A DNA stretch of 39,003 nucleotides from a virus, in IMG/VR virus record IMGVR_UViG_3300032285_001348, positions 1 to 39,003 of that record; one strand, given 5' to 3'. A program made the position numbers and the translations under genes. Below the pieces are notes generated by a model that saw only the letters and a program-made list of their open reading frames with translations, did not search any database and was not told where the DNA came from. Shown here one piece after another: positions 1 through 8,811 of the stretch. Every line of letters begins with the position of its first letter. The stretch's first letter is position 1.

Positions 1-123
1 CGATCCGGGCACCAACGTCAGCTTCGGCATCAAGTTTATCAATCAACAGCAGTACGACGGTATCGCTGTCAAAACGGTTACCTCCACTTATCCACAGGTT
101 ATGTGGATCAACATGGAGTACCC
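1..123. repeat. Terminal direct repeat, left copy (circularity signature)
   Basis: These 123 bases are identical to 38881-39003. The repeat lies inside a coding gene and the reading frame is continuous when the ends are joined, which is what an assembler leaves when it closes a circular or circularly permuted genome. P22-like phages package by headful and give circularly permuted DNA, so this is most likely an assembly overlap rather than a physical terminal repeat. Confidence 0.95.
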
Positions 124-442
124 GAACATCCAGATGACGATCTATCCGAAGCCCACGCGGGACTTGGAATGGCACTTCATCTCGGTGCAAGAACTCGATC
201 AGCCCGCAACGCTGGCAACTGATCTGAACTTTCCCCCAGGCTACCTGCGGGCGTTCACCTACAACCTCGCTATGGAGTTTGCTCCCGAGTTCGGTGTCGA
301 ACCCTCGGAGCAGGTCAAACGCATCGCTATGACCAGCAAGCGCAACATCAAGCGCATCAACAATCCCAACGACATCATGTCGATGCCGTATTCGATTGTT
401 GCTACTCGCCAGCGGTTCAACGTCTACGCGGGTAACTACTGA
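1..442 (+). CDS. P22 gp4-like tail accessory factor (C-terminal part; gene wraps around the window ends)
   Basis: The frame is already open at the window start (first full codon at base 2) and continues from the start codon at 38600 when the ends are joined, giving a protein of 240 aa. The N-terminal part, with repeated Leu/Ala helices and a motif like QMIDSWNTERLSIFNTIDQVF, is typical of the P22 gp4 family (tail accessory factor), which binds below the portal and begins closure of the DNA channel. This part carries the beta-rich, Pro-rich C-terminal half (YPNIQMTIYPKP) and a final helical stretch rich in Lys and Arg. Its stop codon overlaps the start of the gp10-like gene (TGATG), as expected for a gp4-gp10 module. 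The family call rests on motif memory and gene order. Confidence 0.8.
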   Translation, partial: DPGTNVSFGIKFINQQQYDGIAVKTVTSTYPQVMWINMEYPNIQMTIYPKPTRDLEWHFISVQELDQPATLATDLNFPPGYLRAFTYNLAMEFAPEFGVEPSEQVKRIAMTSKRNIKRINNPNDIMSMPYSIVATRQRFNVYAGNY

Positions 443-1875
443 TGAAGACCCCGATTCTCGGATCAGCCTATGTGGCCCGCAGCGTCAATGCTGCGGACAA
501 TCGCATGGTCAACCTGTATCCCGAGATCGTGCCCGAGGGTGGCAAGGAGGCTGCGTTCCTGCAACGCGCCCCAGGGCTTCGACTGCTGGCTACCGTGGGC
601 ACCGGCCCGATTCGCGGTCTTAACTCGTTTGACGGCAATTTGTACGTTGTCTCGGGTGAGCAACTTTACAAAGTCGATGCCACCTATGTGATAACGCTGC
701 TGGGTACGGTGTCTGGGGCAAGCGCCCCCGTGTCAATGGCAAACAACGGAAATCAGTTGTTTGTGGCCTGCAACGGCCCTAGCTACGTATACAACTCGAC
801 GACTAACGTCTTTGGGGCAATTACTGATCCGGATTTCCCTGGGGCGCTGACGGTGTCCTACCTTGACGGCTACTTTGTGTTCATCGAACCGAACAGCCAA
901 AAGGTATGGGTAACCGCACTCAACGACCCAACATCCATTGATCCGTTGGACTTTGCCAGTGCCGAAGGCGACCCGGACAATCTGGTTTCGTCCATTGTCG
1001 ATCACTCTCAAGTCTGGCTGTTTGGCACTAGTTCCGTTGAAGTCTGGTACAACTCGGGCAACGCTGACTTTCCCCTTCAGCGAATCGAGGGTGCCTTCAA
1101 CGAGATCGGATGCGCCGCAACCTTTTCGGTCGCCAAACTTGACAACAGCCTGTTCTGGCTTGGTCGGGATGCGCGGGGCCAAGGCATCATTTACCGGGCC
1201 AATGGCTACACGGGTCAGCGGGTCAGCACCCACGCCATAGAGTGGCAGATCCAACAATACGCCGATATGTCCGATGCGGTGGCCTACACCTACCAGCAAG
1301 ACGGTCACAGCTTCTATGTGCTGAACTTCCCATCGGCTAATGCCACTTGGGTCTACGATGCCTCTACTCAGGCTTGGCACGAGCGGGCCGGATGGGTCAA
1401 TGGCTCGTTCATGCGACATCGCGGGAACTGCCAAACTTTCTTCAATCAGACGATCACGGTCGGCGACTACCAGAACGGCAACATTTATGCGTTCGATATG
1501 GAGGTCTACACCGACTATGACCGGGTGCAAAAATGGCTCCGAACATGGCGGGCGCTGCCAACGGGTCAAAACGATCTGAAGCGCACCGCGCAGCACAGCC
1601 TACAACTCGATTGTGAGAGCGGCACAGGTCTTGTGTCTGGGCAAGGCAGCGACCCCCAGGTCATGCTGCGTTGGTCTGACGATGCAGGCCACACATGGTC
1701 GCATGAACACTGGGCTCCAATGGGTGCGATTGGTCAATATGGTCGCCGGGTGTTTTGGCGTCGGATGGGTATGACCACCAAGTTGCGCGATCGTGTGTAT
1801 GAGGCATCGGGAACTGACCCGGTAAAACTCACAATCGTCGGTGCTAATCTGCTGTTGAGCGGCACCAATGCCTAG
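442..1875 (+). CDS. P22 gp10-like packaged DNA stabilization protein
   Basis: The 477-aa protein begins MKTPILGSAYVARSVNAADN and continues with NLYPEIVPEGGKEAAFLQRAPG, the conserved opening of the gp10/stabilization family in P22-like phages. The rest is a run of short beta strands with Gly/Asn/Asp turns (for example FDGNLYVVSGEQLYKVD), consistent with the beta-propeller-like tail hub fold expected for this family. In P22, gp10 binds gp4 below the portal and helps keep packaged DNA inside. The length matches P22 gp10 (about 470 aa). The start overlaps the gp4 stop codon, and its 3' end overlaps the next gene by 8 bases, so translation is probably coupled. No tail-needle gp26 homologue was recognised nearby. 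Confidence 0.85.
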   Translation: MKTPILGSAYVARSVNAADNRMVNLYPEIVPEGGKEAAFLQRAPGLRLLATVGTGPIRGLNSFDGNLYVVSGEQLYKVDATYVITLLGTVSGASAPVSMANNGNQLFVACNGPSYVYNSTTNVFGAITDPDFPGALTVSYLDGYFVFIEPNSQKVWVTALNDPTSIDPLDFASAEGDPDNLVSSIVDHSQVWLFGTSSVEVWYNSGNADFPLQRIEGAFNEIGCAATFSVAKLDNSLFWLGRDARGQGIIYRANGYTGQRVSTHAIEWQIQQYADMSDAVAYTYQQDGHSFYVLNFPSANATWVYDASTQAWHERAGWVNGSFMRHRGNCQTFFNQTITVGDYQNGNIYAFDMEVYTDYDRVQKWLRTWRALPTGQNDLKRTAQHSLQLDCESGTGLVSGQGSDPQVMLRWSDDAGHTWSHEHWAPMGAIGQYGRRVFWRRMGMTTKLRDRVYEASGTDPVKLTIVGANLLLSGTNA

Positions 1876-2329
1876 CAATATCACACCGATTACCCCTTCG
1901 CGGGTGCCCATCGTTGACCCGATCACGGGTGGCGTCAATCGCCCGTGGTATATGTTCTTTCAGTCGCTGTATGAGAACAGCCTAGCATATGCTCTTGGCT
2001 CGGGCGGTGCAGTAACCCAGTTGACCAGCAAGTCCACATCGGTCATTCTTAACACACTGTGTGGTCAGATTACGATGGCAGCAAGTTCGTTGGCTGCCAA
2101 TACATCGGTCAGTTTTACCCTAGTCAATGACAACATCAGAGTCACGGACATTGTGCTAGTAAACCCTGCAAATGTCGCAGGTTCATCCCCCACAGCTAAT
2201 ACCTACATTGCTACCTGCGACTCGGTGCTTGCCGGGTCGTGCCGCATACAGGTTCGCAATATCTCAAGCACTTCCGCAGCCGAGGCGCTCGTATTAAACT
2301 TTGCAATCGTCAAGGCTGTGAACGCCTAA
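1868..2329 (+). CDS. Putative tail/neck protein with a domain shared with the 37955-38362 protein
   Basis: The protein has 153 aa and overlaps the gp10-like gene by 8 bases. About 40 N-terminal residues (PSNITPITPSRVPIVDP, then GGVNRPWYMFFQSLYE) are followed by a beta-rich domain of about 105 residues starting at AVTQLTSKSTSVILN and ending EALVLNFAIVKAVNA. That domain is clearly homologous to most of the protein encoded at 37955-38362 (AVTQ/TVTQ, TSKST, QITM/RITM, VRNIS/IRNIS, NFAIVK/NFAVIH). The WYMFFQ segment resembles openings I associate with phage neck or tail proteins. Position between the gp10-like protein and the tail fibre suggests a virion component. Exact function is not known. Confidence 0.75.
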   Translation: MPSNITPITPSRVPIVDPITGGVNRPWYMFFQSLYENSLAYALGSGGAVTQLTSKSTSVILNTLCGQITMAASSLAANTSVSFTLVNDNIRVTDIVLVNPANVAGSSPTANTYIATCDSVLAGSCRIQVRNISSTSAAEALVLNFAIVKAVNA

Positions 2330-2338
2330 AGGACAAAT

Positions 2339-3442
2339 ATGGCATTCAACCTTTCAGCATTCGCCGGCGCAGGCGCTCAGTTTTTCACCGATAGCGGTGT
2401 CCCTTTGTCTGGGGGACTGCTGTATTCCTACGCGGCAGGCACTACGACTCCCGCAACCACTTGGACAACGTCTGCTGGCACCGTTGCCAATACCAACCCG
2501 ATCGTAATGGACTCGGCGGGCCGCACCCCCAATGAAATTTGGATCACGGGCGGTATTGATTACAAGTTCATTCTCAAGACATCGGCTGGGGTGACTGTTG
2601 GCACTTACGACAACATCCCATCGCTCAACGACTTTACTGCTTTCAATAACCTCACCACGGTTACCGGAACCAACTCGCTGATCGGCACCTCGACCCCGCC
2701 GTTTACTTCTTACATCACAGGCATGACGATCAGCTTCGTGCCTGTCGCCACGAACACCGGTGCGGTTACGCTTGATCTAGACGGCCTGGGCGCCAAAAAC
2801 GTCTACTTTGACGCAACTACTGCGCTCAACGCTGGCGCAATTGCCGTGGGTAAAATTGCTACGCTGGAATACGACGGCACCCGGTTCCAGATGACCAATA
2901 GCGTCGGCACGGGTCAGATTCCCGATGGTGCGATTACTGCCGCCAAACTTGCCACCGATTCGGTCACCACGATCAAGATCACCGATCTAAACGTCACAAC
3001 CGCCAAACTTGCCGACAACGCGGTTACCACGGTCAAGATTACCGACGGCAACGTGACTGCTGCCAAGTTGTCCACGGGTGCACCGTCTTGGACTTCAGGC
3101 GGTGTGTTCTCAATGAATAGCGGTTATGGATCAACTGCTACGGCTTACGGATGTCGCGCTTGGGTGAACTTTAACGGCACGGGCACTATAGCGATTCGGG
3201 CAAGCGGAAACGTGACCAGCATCACAGATAACGGTGTTGGCGACTACACAGTCAACTTCACGACTGCAATGCCCGATGCCAATTACGCAACTTGCGTCAA
3301 TTCCACAAGAGATACCGGATACCCCATTCCGTTCATAAATACCCAAGCAACGGGAAGTGTTCGGATTAACACTACCCAATTTAACGCAAGTGTCGCAACG
3401 GCAATTGACACCACAATTACCAATGTTGCCGTTTTCCGCTAA
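2339..3442 (+). CDS. Tail fibre protein
   Basis: The 367-aa protein has three visible parts. Residues about 1-95 (GAQFFTDSGVPLSGGLLYSY, AGTTTPATTWT, NPIVMDSAGR, YDNIPSLNDF) match the virion-binding N-terminal domain common on podovirus tail fibres. Residues about 195-250 hold a degenerate 20-residue repeat (AITAAKL, NVTTAKL, AVTTVKITDG, NVTAAKL), typical of trimeric fibre shafts. Residues about 265-367 (CRAWVNFNGTGTIAIRASGN, SITDNGVGDYTVNF) form a C-terminal domain seen on many phage fibres, likely the receptor-binding tip. A ribosome site AAAGGAC precedes the ATG. The gene is the first of a run with two small downstream genes that often accompany fibres. Confidence 0.85.
   Translation: MAFNLSAFAGAGAQFFTDSGVPLSGGLLYSYAAGTTTPATTWTTSAGTVANTNPIVMDSAGRTPNEIWITGGIDYKFILKTSAGVTVGTYDNIPSLNDFTAFNNLTTVTGTNSLIGTSTPPFTSYITGMTISFVPVATNTGAVTLDLDGLGAKNVYFDATTALNAGAIAVGKIATLEYDGTRFQMTNSVGTGQIPDGAITAAKLATDSVTTIKITDLNVTTAKLADNAVTTVKITDGNVTAAKLSTGAPSWTSGGVFSMNSGYGSTATAYGCRAWVNFNGTGTIAIRASGNVTSITDNGVGDYTVNFTTAMPDANYATCVNSTRDTGYPIPFINTQATGSVRINTTQFNASVATAIDTTITNVAVFR
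2938..3070 (+). repeat. Intragenic 60-bp repeats in the tail fibre shaft
   Basis: The segment GCCAAACTTGCC recurs at 2942 and 3002, exactly 60 bases apart, with similar flanks (GTCACCACGATCAAGATCAC against GTTACCACGGTCAAGATTAC). A further diverged AAKL copy follows near 3060. This encodes the 20-residue shaft repeat and is a likely site for length change by recombination. Confidence 0.75.
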
Positions 3443-3451
3443 AGGTCAACC

Positions 3452-3664
3452 ATGAATCAACGAATCATTTACCCGATTGACGATGGCGGTGTCGCAATCA
3501 TCATCCCCGCGCCCGATTGCGGTTTGACAATTGAAGAAATTGCGGCCAAAGATGTGCCGATTGGTAAGCCGTTCAAAATCGTGGATGTAAGCGATCTCCC
3601 GATTGATCGCACAGATCGTGCGGATTGGAAATACGCGGATATTAATGCTGCGTCTAAAGAATGA
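3452..3664 (+). CDS. Small conserved phage protein downstream of the tail fibre
   Basis: The protein has 70 aa and is acidic, with the segments YPIDDGGVAIIIPAPDCGL, DVPIGKPFKIVDVSDLP and DRTDRADWKY. I recall proteins of this pattern encoded just after fibre genes in many tailed phages, where they could be fibre-assembly helpers, but I know of no proven function. It starts 9 bases after the fibre stop with a short AAAGG-type ribosome site, and its end overlaps the next start by 4 bases (ATGA), so it is part of the late operon. Confidence 0.7.
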   Translation: MNQRIIYPIDDGGVAIIIPAPDCGLTIEEIAAKDVPIGKPFKIVDVSDLPIDRTDRADWKYADINAASKE

Positions 3665-4104
3665 CCCAAGTCGCCCCAGTCGATCTGTTGCGCGGTAGCG
3701 TTGAGGCACTCCAAGTGGAGTTGTCAAAGCTGCCCCAGTATGAGCCGCCCACGGATCATATTTTCCACGGCGGGATGTATTGCCGCCAAGTGTGGCGACC
3801 CGCTGGGTGCACGATTGTGGGCAGGGTTCACAAAAAGGAACACTTCTATATGGTCGTCCACGGCACCGTGCTGGTGACTACGGACGAGGGTGCTCAGGAG
3901 ATTACGGGGCCGTTTTTGTTGTGTTCTAGCCCTGGTACTAAACGAGCAGTTCACGCGCTTACCGATGCTCTGTGCATAACCTTTCATCGGGTTGAGTCAA
4001 ACACGGTTGAGGAAGTAGAATCGGAACTAACAGAAGACGACCCGACTTCGATGTTCACCATTGGCAATAAGGTGAAAAATCTAGAAATTGAGGTAACACC
4101 ATGA
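3661..4104 (+). CDS. Cupin-fold protein
   Basis: The protein has 147 aa. Residues about 45-115 look like a single cupin barrel: GRVHKKEHFYMVVHGTVLVT gives the first cupin motif with two His and one Glu (H-x3-E-H), and the later strand SSPGTKRAVHALTDALCITF supplies the second motif with its His. The C-terminal tail (TVEEVESELTEDDPTS) is acidic. Phage cupins of this type are often found beside fibre genes; a role in binding or trimming sugars, or a structural role, is possible but unproven. The start overlaps the preceding stop (ATGA), and the end overlaps the next gene by 4 bases. Confidence 0.7.
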   Translation: MTQVAPVDLLRGSVEALQVELSKLPQYEPPTDHIFHGGMYCRQVWRPAGCTIVGRVHKKEHFYMVVHGTVLVTTDEGAQEITGPFLLCSSPGTKRAVHALTDALCITFHRVESNTVEEVESELTEDDPTSMFTIGNKVKNLEIEVTP

Positions 4105-4871
4105 GTTTTATTGCAGCAGCAGCGATTGGTGCGGGTGGCGCAATTGCTGGCGGTCTTATAGGTGCCAACGCATCCGGTCAAGCCGGACGTATGCAAGCCG
4201 AAGCCGCCGATCGAGCAACTCAGCTTCAGCGCGAACAATACAACCAGACCCGTGCGGATTACGAGCCTTGGCGTCAGGCAGGCACGGGTGCGCTTAACAA
4301 ACTGATTGCGGCATCCGACTACACAAAGTTTGGCATGGATCAGTTCCAAGCCGATCCGGGTTATGCGTTTCGGCTTGCCGAGGGGCAGAAAGCGATTGAG
4401 CGGTCGGCTGCTGCTCGCGGGATGCAGTTGTCTGGCTCGACTCTCAAGGGTCTGACAAACTACGGTCAGGGTGCCGCCTCGCAAGAGTACAACAACGCGT
4501 TCAATCGGTATCAGGCCGAGCGGGCTGCGACACTTAACCCTCTCCAAGCACTTGCGGGCATCGGTCAGTCGGCAACTAACCAAGTCAATGCCGCTGGTCA
4601 AAACTTTGCCAACGCTGCAAGTGACCTGACAACCTCGGGTGCAGCCTCCCGCGCCTCGGGTTATGTGGGCGGGGCCAACGCGCTCAATCAGGCGCTTGGT
4701 GGCGTGGGTAACGCATACATGAGCGGTGCAATGATGAACAGGTTGTTTCCGGCAAAAACCGGTGGAAGCAGTCTCCCTTCGTGGTATACCTCTGCGCCGA
4801 CCACACCGACTATGGTTGACGCTTCCAGCTATTACACACCCGGTCAGTACAGCTACGAAGGCATCGGGTAA
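4101..4871 (+). CDS. Putative DNA ejection protein (P22 gp7-like position)
   Basis: The protein has 256 aa. It opens with a Gly/Ala-rich hydrophobic helix (AAAAIGAGGAIAGGLIGAN), followed by Gln- and Ala-rich amphipathic helix (QAGRMQAEAADRATQLQREQ) and the segment DYEPWRQAGTGALNKL, which I recognise from many phage proteins annotated as DNA transfer or injection proteins. The C-terminus is a flexible Ser/Thr/Tyr-rich tail. It lies first in a run of three proteins in the place of the P22 ejection proteins gp7, gp20 and gp16. The role in forming a trans-envelope channel is inferred from order and composition. Confidence 0.65.
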   Translation: MSFIAAAAIGAGGAIAGGLIGANASGQAGRMQAEAADRATQLQREQYNQTRADYEPWRQAGTGALNKLIAASDYTKFGMDQFQADPGYAFRLAEGQKAIERSAAARGMQLSGSTLKGLTNYGQGAASQEYNNAFNRYQAERAATLNPLQALAGIGQSATNQVNAAGQNFANAASDLTTSGAASRASGYVGGANALNQALGGVGNAYMSGAMMNRLFPAKTGGSSLPSWYTSAPTTPTMVDASSYYTPGQYSYEGIG

Positions 4872-4880
4872 GGACAACTC

Positions 4881-6443
4881 ATGGCACTCAATCCCAACAT
4901 TGCATTGGCTGTCAAAGGCCCGGAGTTTGCTGACCCGCTGGCGATGTACGGCAGGATTGCCGCGATCCAGGGTGCTCAGGCTCAAAACCAACTGGCTCAG
5001 TATCAACTGGGTGCTGCTCAACGAACGGAAACCCGCGATCTTGCTCGCATGAACGCTTTGGCGGCTGCGGGTACTGATGAGACGGCAATCGCTAACGCGC
5101 TTTTGAAATCGGGTGACATTAAAGGTTATAGCGATCTTTTGAAGGCAAGTGCGGAGCGCAAGACTGCTCTTCTTGGTCAACAAAAAACCGAGGGTGAGAT
5201 ACTTAAAGGCAAACTAGAGCAGTCACGCGAGTTGCTGGGCACAATCAATTCGACTGATCCCGATGCCCCGAATCAGTACTTGGCATGGCATGAGGCCAAT
5301 CACAGAGATCCGGTTCTTGGCCCAATGCTTGCGGCTCGCGGAGTTACTGCTGACCAAGCACGGGCGCGAATTAATCAAGCAATTGAACAAGGCCCGCAGG
5401 CGTTTGCTGATCTGCTAAACCAGTCGAAGTTGGGTGTTGAGAAGTTTATGACGCTCAACGCACCCAAGACTACATCTCAAGACCTTGGCGGTACCGCTCG
5501 CCTGATTCAAACCCCAGGACTGGGCGGCCCTGCTACAGTTGTCGCAGGTTCCACGGCTGAGAAAACTCTGACACCCGGTGAAGCACAACGTGGTCAAGAA
5601 GTCGATTACGTAAATAACGGTAAATCGTTGATTCCGACTTACAAGATTGGCGGCAAGGCTGTTGAGGGGTTGAAGCCGATTCCGCTAACCTTGAACCCGT
5701 ATCAAGCGGAACAGATTCGACTGGAGAATGAGCGCCTTATTGAAGAGAGAAAACGGGTCAAACTTGAAGATCGTCGTGTTGCGGTTACTGAACGGCAACA
5801 GGAGCTTGCTGAAGATCCGGCGTTCCAAGCAAGAATGACTGAAGCTAAAACTGCTGGCCGAAAGTTTGCCGAGAGTGATGTGGCGGCTGTGCAAAATATG
5901 CCCAAGTTGCTCAATCAGGCCGATGACGCATTGAAGTTAATTGATGCGATGGTCGGCAAGGCTCCTGTGAAAGACAGCAGCGGTAAAGTTATTCAGGCAG
6001 GTACTGCACCACATCCTGGTTTCAAGTCTGCCGTTGGTATGGGAACTTGGGGCACTCTTGGTATCCCAGGGGTTGCGGCAATGATTCCGGGAACCGACGC
6101 TGCCGGTTTCATGAGATATTTCAAGCAGACCGAAGGTGCTGCATTTCTTGAAGTGTTTGAGGCACTTAAAGGCGGTGGCGCGATTACTGAAAAAGAAGGC
6201 GAGAAGGCCACTCAAGCCAGAATTCGATTGTCTACCACAACAGACGAAAAAGAGTTCATGACTGCCGCTCGGGAATATCAAGACATTTTGCGTCGAGGCA
6301 TAGAAAACATTAAAAAGCGGGGCGAACAAGCAAACGCTCGTCTGCGTGATGTGAATTCCTCACCCGTAGCACCATCGAGTTCGGTTACTCCTTCTAGCTT
6401 GCCCGCCGCCCCTCCTCTTCCTGCTGGCTATACCCGCGACTGA
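4881..6443 (+). CDS. Putative DNA ejection / internal virion protein
   Basis: The protein has 520 aa and is mostly helical, rich in Ala, Gln, Glu and Lys. Residues about 275-345 form a charged coiled-coil-like stretch (EQIRLENERLIEERKRVKLE), followed by a Gly-rich hydrophobic segment (MGTWGTLGIPGVAAMIPGTD, about 386-405) and a Pro/Ser-rich tail. There is no enzyme motif. Together with its neighbours it occupies the place of P22 gp20/gp16, so a role in DNA ejection is likely. The start has a ribosome site AAGGACA, 9 bases after the preceding stop. Confidence 0.6.
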   Translation: MALNPNIALAVKGPEFADPLAMYGRIAAIQGAQAQNQLAQYQLGAAQRTETRDLARMNALAAAGTDETAIANALLKSGDIKGYSDLLKASAERKTALLGQQKTEGEILKGKLEQSRELLGTINSTDPDAPNQYLAWHEANHRDPVLGPMLAARGVTADQARARINQAIEQGPQAFADLLNQSKLGVEKFMTLNAPKTTSQDLGGTARLIQTPGLGGPATVVAGSTAEKTLTPGEAQRGQEVDYVNNGKSLIPTYKIGGKAVEGLKPIPLTLNPYQAEQIRLENERLIEERKRVKLEDRRVAVTERQQELAEDPAFQARMTEAKTAGRKFAESDVAAVQNMPKLLNQADDALKLIDAMVGKAPVKDSSGKVIQAGTAPHPGFKSAVGMGTWGTLGIPGVAAMIPGTDAAGFMRYFKQTEGAAFLEVFEALKGGGAITEKEGEKATQARIRLSTTTDEKEFMTAAREYQDILRRGIENIKKRGEQANARLRDVNSSPVAPSSSVTPSSLPAAPPLPAGYTRD

Positions 6444-6458
6444 TCTTAAGGAATCAAG

Positions 6459-8597
6459 ATGCCATTTGAAACGGCAACTAATCCGAGCACAGGCGAGAAA
6501 GTCGTTCTTGTCGGAAACGAATGGAAACCTTATACCCAAAGCGCAACCAACGCTCAAGGCGGTAAGGCGTTTCTTGTCGGCAACAATTGGTTGACCGATG
6601 AGGGGATTCCCAACCAGCGATCAGCCGCACCCGCCCCCGCTGCACCCATGCCCGCGCAGCCAGAACTAACCACCGGACAAAAGATCTATCAGGCTGTGCG
6701 GCCCTATGTCGCCCCGACTGTTGAGATGCTGGGTGGTGCTGGTGGGGCCGTTGTCGGCGGCGGTGCTGGATCGCTTCTTGGCCCTGTCGGTACGGCTACT
6801 GGTGCTGTAGGTGGCGCAGGTCTTGGCTATGGCATGGCTAAGGAACTGCTAGAACTGGGCGATGTGTATCTTGGCGGCAAAGCTCCCCGCCAAGGTGCTG
6901 CCCAAGTTGTTGAGCCTGTCAGAAACGTGCTTGAAGGTAGCACGTTTGAAGCGGGTGGTCGGGTGCTTGGCCCGATTGTCGCCAAGGGTTTCGGCAAGCT
7001 CATGGACTTGCGGAGCATCCCGACAAACAAAGCCGCCGATATTGCTCGCAACGCCCTCGGCCCCGATATGCCCGAAGTGATTAACGCACTTAGAGCATCG
7101 CAAGGCACCGGGCAAAGTGCGGCGCAGGCTACTGCACAGATCAATAGTCCGACATGGCAGGCGCTAATCGACCGGGCTACGGCGCGTGATCCACGCTTTC
7201 TGCGGGCACTGGAGCAGTCTCAAGGCGAGGTGTCGCTCAACGCCCTTGCCAAGCTGGCAGGCGGCACTACGGCCACCGAGACTCGTGCGGCTAACGAACT
7301 GGCTAAACAGACGCTTAAAGACATCACAAGCCCCGCTCGTCAAGCATCGCTTGCTCGTGCTAATAAGGGCATGAATGTGGCGGCGCTGGAGGCCGAGGCG
7401 GGAGAGCAAGCGGCTGGTGCGACAAGCAAGGTGCAGCAGGTTCGTAATTTGGAAAGTGGCAAAAACAAAGCCATTGACGCTTACTATAAGTACGGCGTAG
7501 ATGATGCTACTGGTCAGATTGTTCCCACTCAGCAAGCAACCCATATGGGCAACCTTGCTAAAGATGCGGAACGCTGGGCTGTTGATGCCGCCAACGCATC
7601 GCTTGATTTGGGTCAAGGTGCTCGGTTTGCACAAGCCGCCGCTGACAGCCTTCGCGCTGCGGGAATTAAACCATTGGAAAGTGGTTCTCTTGTCCAGTCA
7701 CTTCGTGCTGTCACCAATAATCCCGAATTTGCTGGCAACGACATTCTCGCGGGTGCTGTTAAGACTGTCGCCGATGACATTGCAAAGTGGACAAGTCAAG
7801 GGGGCATTATTGACGCTCGGGCACTTGATGCGATTCGCAAGAACTCTGTCAATGCTGCGATTCAACAGCTTCGCCCTGGCGTTGATGCAACCACGCAGCG
7901 CAACCTTGCCGCTAGTGTGATGGCAAAAATTAAGCCGATGCTGGTTGATGCAATTGAAGCGTCGGGCGGCAAGGGTTATCGTGCATACCTTAAAGAATAT
8001 ACCGAAGGGATGCAAGAAATTGCCAAGCAAAAACTCAGTGGTGAAGCCCAGCGTTTGTGGAAAACGGACAAAGATGCGTTTGTTCGTTTGGTTCAGGGTG
8101 AGTCGCCCGATGTGGTGGAAAAAATTCTCGGCCCCGGCAATTACAACATCGCCACCGAACTTGCAGAAGACACGATGCAAGTGCTGCAAACCCAAGCTCA
8201 AAAACGCCTGACCGAGTTGTCAGTCAAGGGGCAGGTAACGGCGGGTCAAGATGCGCTCAAGCAACTGCTTCTAGATCACACCTCGAAACTGCGCCTCCCC
8301 TCGTATCTCAGCGCTGTTGCCGCGACAACCAACAAAGCCATTGCCATCTTGGAAAACAAGATTGGAAAAAAGACGATGGGGGTGCTCACCGAGGCGCTCA
8401 AGACACCCGAGGGTGCTGCCAATTTGTTGGAGCGCCTGCCTCCTGAAGAGCGCAATCGGGTGCTCAAGATTATTTCTGATCCAGACAACCTTAAAGGCCA
8501 AGCTGCTACAGTTGTCAAAGGCGCTCGTAGTGCCGTGGCAAACGCCATCGGATCTAATGCTCTGGCCCCCACTCATGAAAACGCATTGGTAGAGTAA
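6459..8597 (+). CDS. Large putative DNA ejection / internal virion protein
   Basis: The protein has 712 aa. The N-terminus holds two copies of a short motif, EKVVLVGNEWKPY and GKAFLVGNNWLTD, then a Pro/Ala linker. A strongly Gly/Ala-rich hydrophobic region follows at about residues 86-130 (GGAGGAVVGGGAGSLLGPVG), typical of membrane-active ejection proteins. The remaining 550 residues are predicted helix, rich in Ala, Lys and Gln. A size over 600 aa and the place last in the ejection block fit P22 gp16 by analogy; no lytic transglycosylase motif is visible. The ribosome site is TAAGGA. Confidence 0.6.
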   Translation: MPFETATNPSTGEKVVLVGNEWKPYTQSATNAQGGKAFLVGNNWLTDEGIPNQRSAAPAPAAPMPAQPELTTGQKIYQAVRPYVAPTVEMLGGAGGAVVGGGAGSLLGPVGTATGAVGGAGLGYGMAKELLELGDVYLGGKAPRQGAAQVVEPVRNVLEGSTFEAGGRVLGPIVAKGFGKLMDLRSIPTNKAADIARNALGPDMPEVINALRASQGTGQSAAQATAQINSPTWQALIDRATARDPRFLRALEQSQGEVSLNALAKLAGGTTATETRAANELAKQTLKDITSPARQASLARANKGMNVAALEAEAGEQAAGATSKVQQVRNLESGKNKAIDAYYKYGVDDATGQIVPTQQATHMGNLAKDAERWAVDAANASLDLGQGARFAQAAADSLRAAGIKPLESGSLVQSLRAVTNNPEFAGNDILAGAVKTVADDIAKWTSQGGIIDARALDAIRKNSVNAAIQQLRPGVDATTQRNLAASVMAKIKPMLVDAIEASGGKGYRAYLKEYTEGMQEIAKQKLSGEAQRLWKTDKDAFVRLVQGESPDVVEKILGPGNYNIATELAEDTMQVLQTQAQKRLTELSVKGQVTAGQDALKQLLLDHTSKLRLPSYLSAVAATTNKAIAILENKIGKKTMGVLTEALKTPEGAANLLERLPPEERNRVLKIISDPDNLKGQAATVVKGARSAVANAIGSNALAPTHENALVE

Positions 8598-8599
8598 TC

Positions 8600-8809
8600 A
8601 TGGAAGCTGAAATCGACCCGGTTAAGTATGGTGTCTTGTGGGAACGAGTCCAGACGATGGACAAGAAGATCGACAAGATGGAACGCCAGCTTGAAGAACT
8701 TGTTGCTCTAGCCAACAAGGGCAAGGGTGGTTTTTGGATGGGGATGACCATTGCCTCAATGGCTGGTGGCATCATCACTTGGGTCGCAGGACACCTTAAA
8801 GGCGGTTAA
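8600..8809 (+). CDS. Holin-like protein of the haemolysin XhlA type
   Basis: The protein has 69 aa. Residues 11-40 form a charged coiled coil (WERVQTMDKKIDKMERQLEE), and residues about 44-65 form one membrane helix (GFWMGMTIASMAGGIITWVA) followed by a short basic end. This build is that of the XhlA-like small membrane proteins that serve as holins or holin partners. It starts 3 bases after the large ejection gene and is followed directly by the endolysin, which supports a lysis role. Confidence 0.7.
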   Translation: MEAEIDPVKYGVLWERVQTMDKKIDKMERQLEELVALANKGKGGFWMGMTIASMAGGIITWVAGHLKGG

Positions 8810-8811
8810 TC

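Noticed and set aside
733-1596. 287-aa open frame on the minus strand
   Set aside because: It is the complement of the gp10-like gene, whose protein is clearly conserved; no independent support.
1868-2329. Possible diversity-generating retroelement pair with 37955-38362
   Set aside because: The two copies differ throughout rather than at A positions only, and no reverse transcriptase gene is in the genome.
3984-5183. 399-aa open frame on the minus strand
   Set aside because: It lies opposite three well-supported late genes, has Cys- and Ser-rich shadow composition, no ribosome site and no family resemblance.
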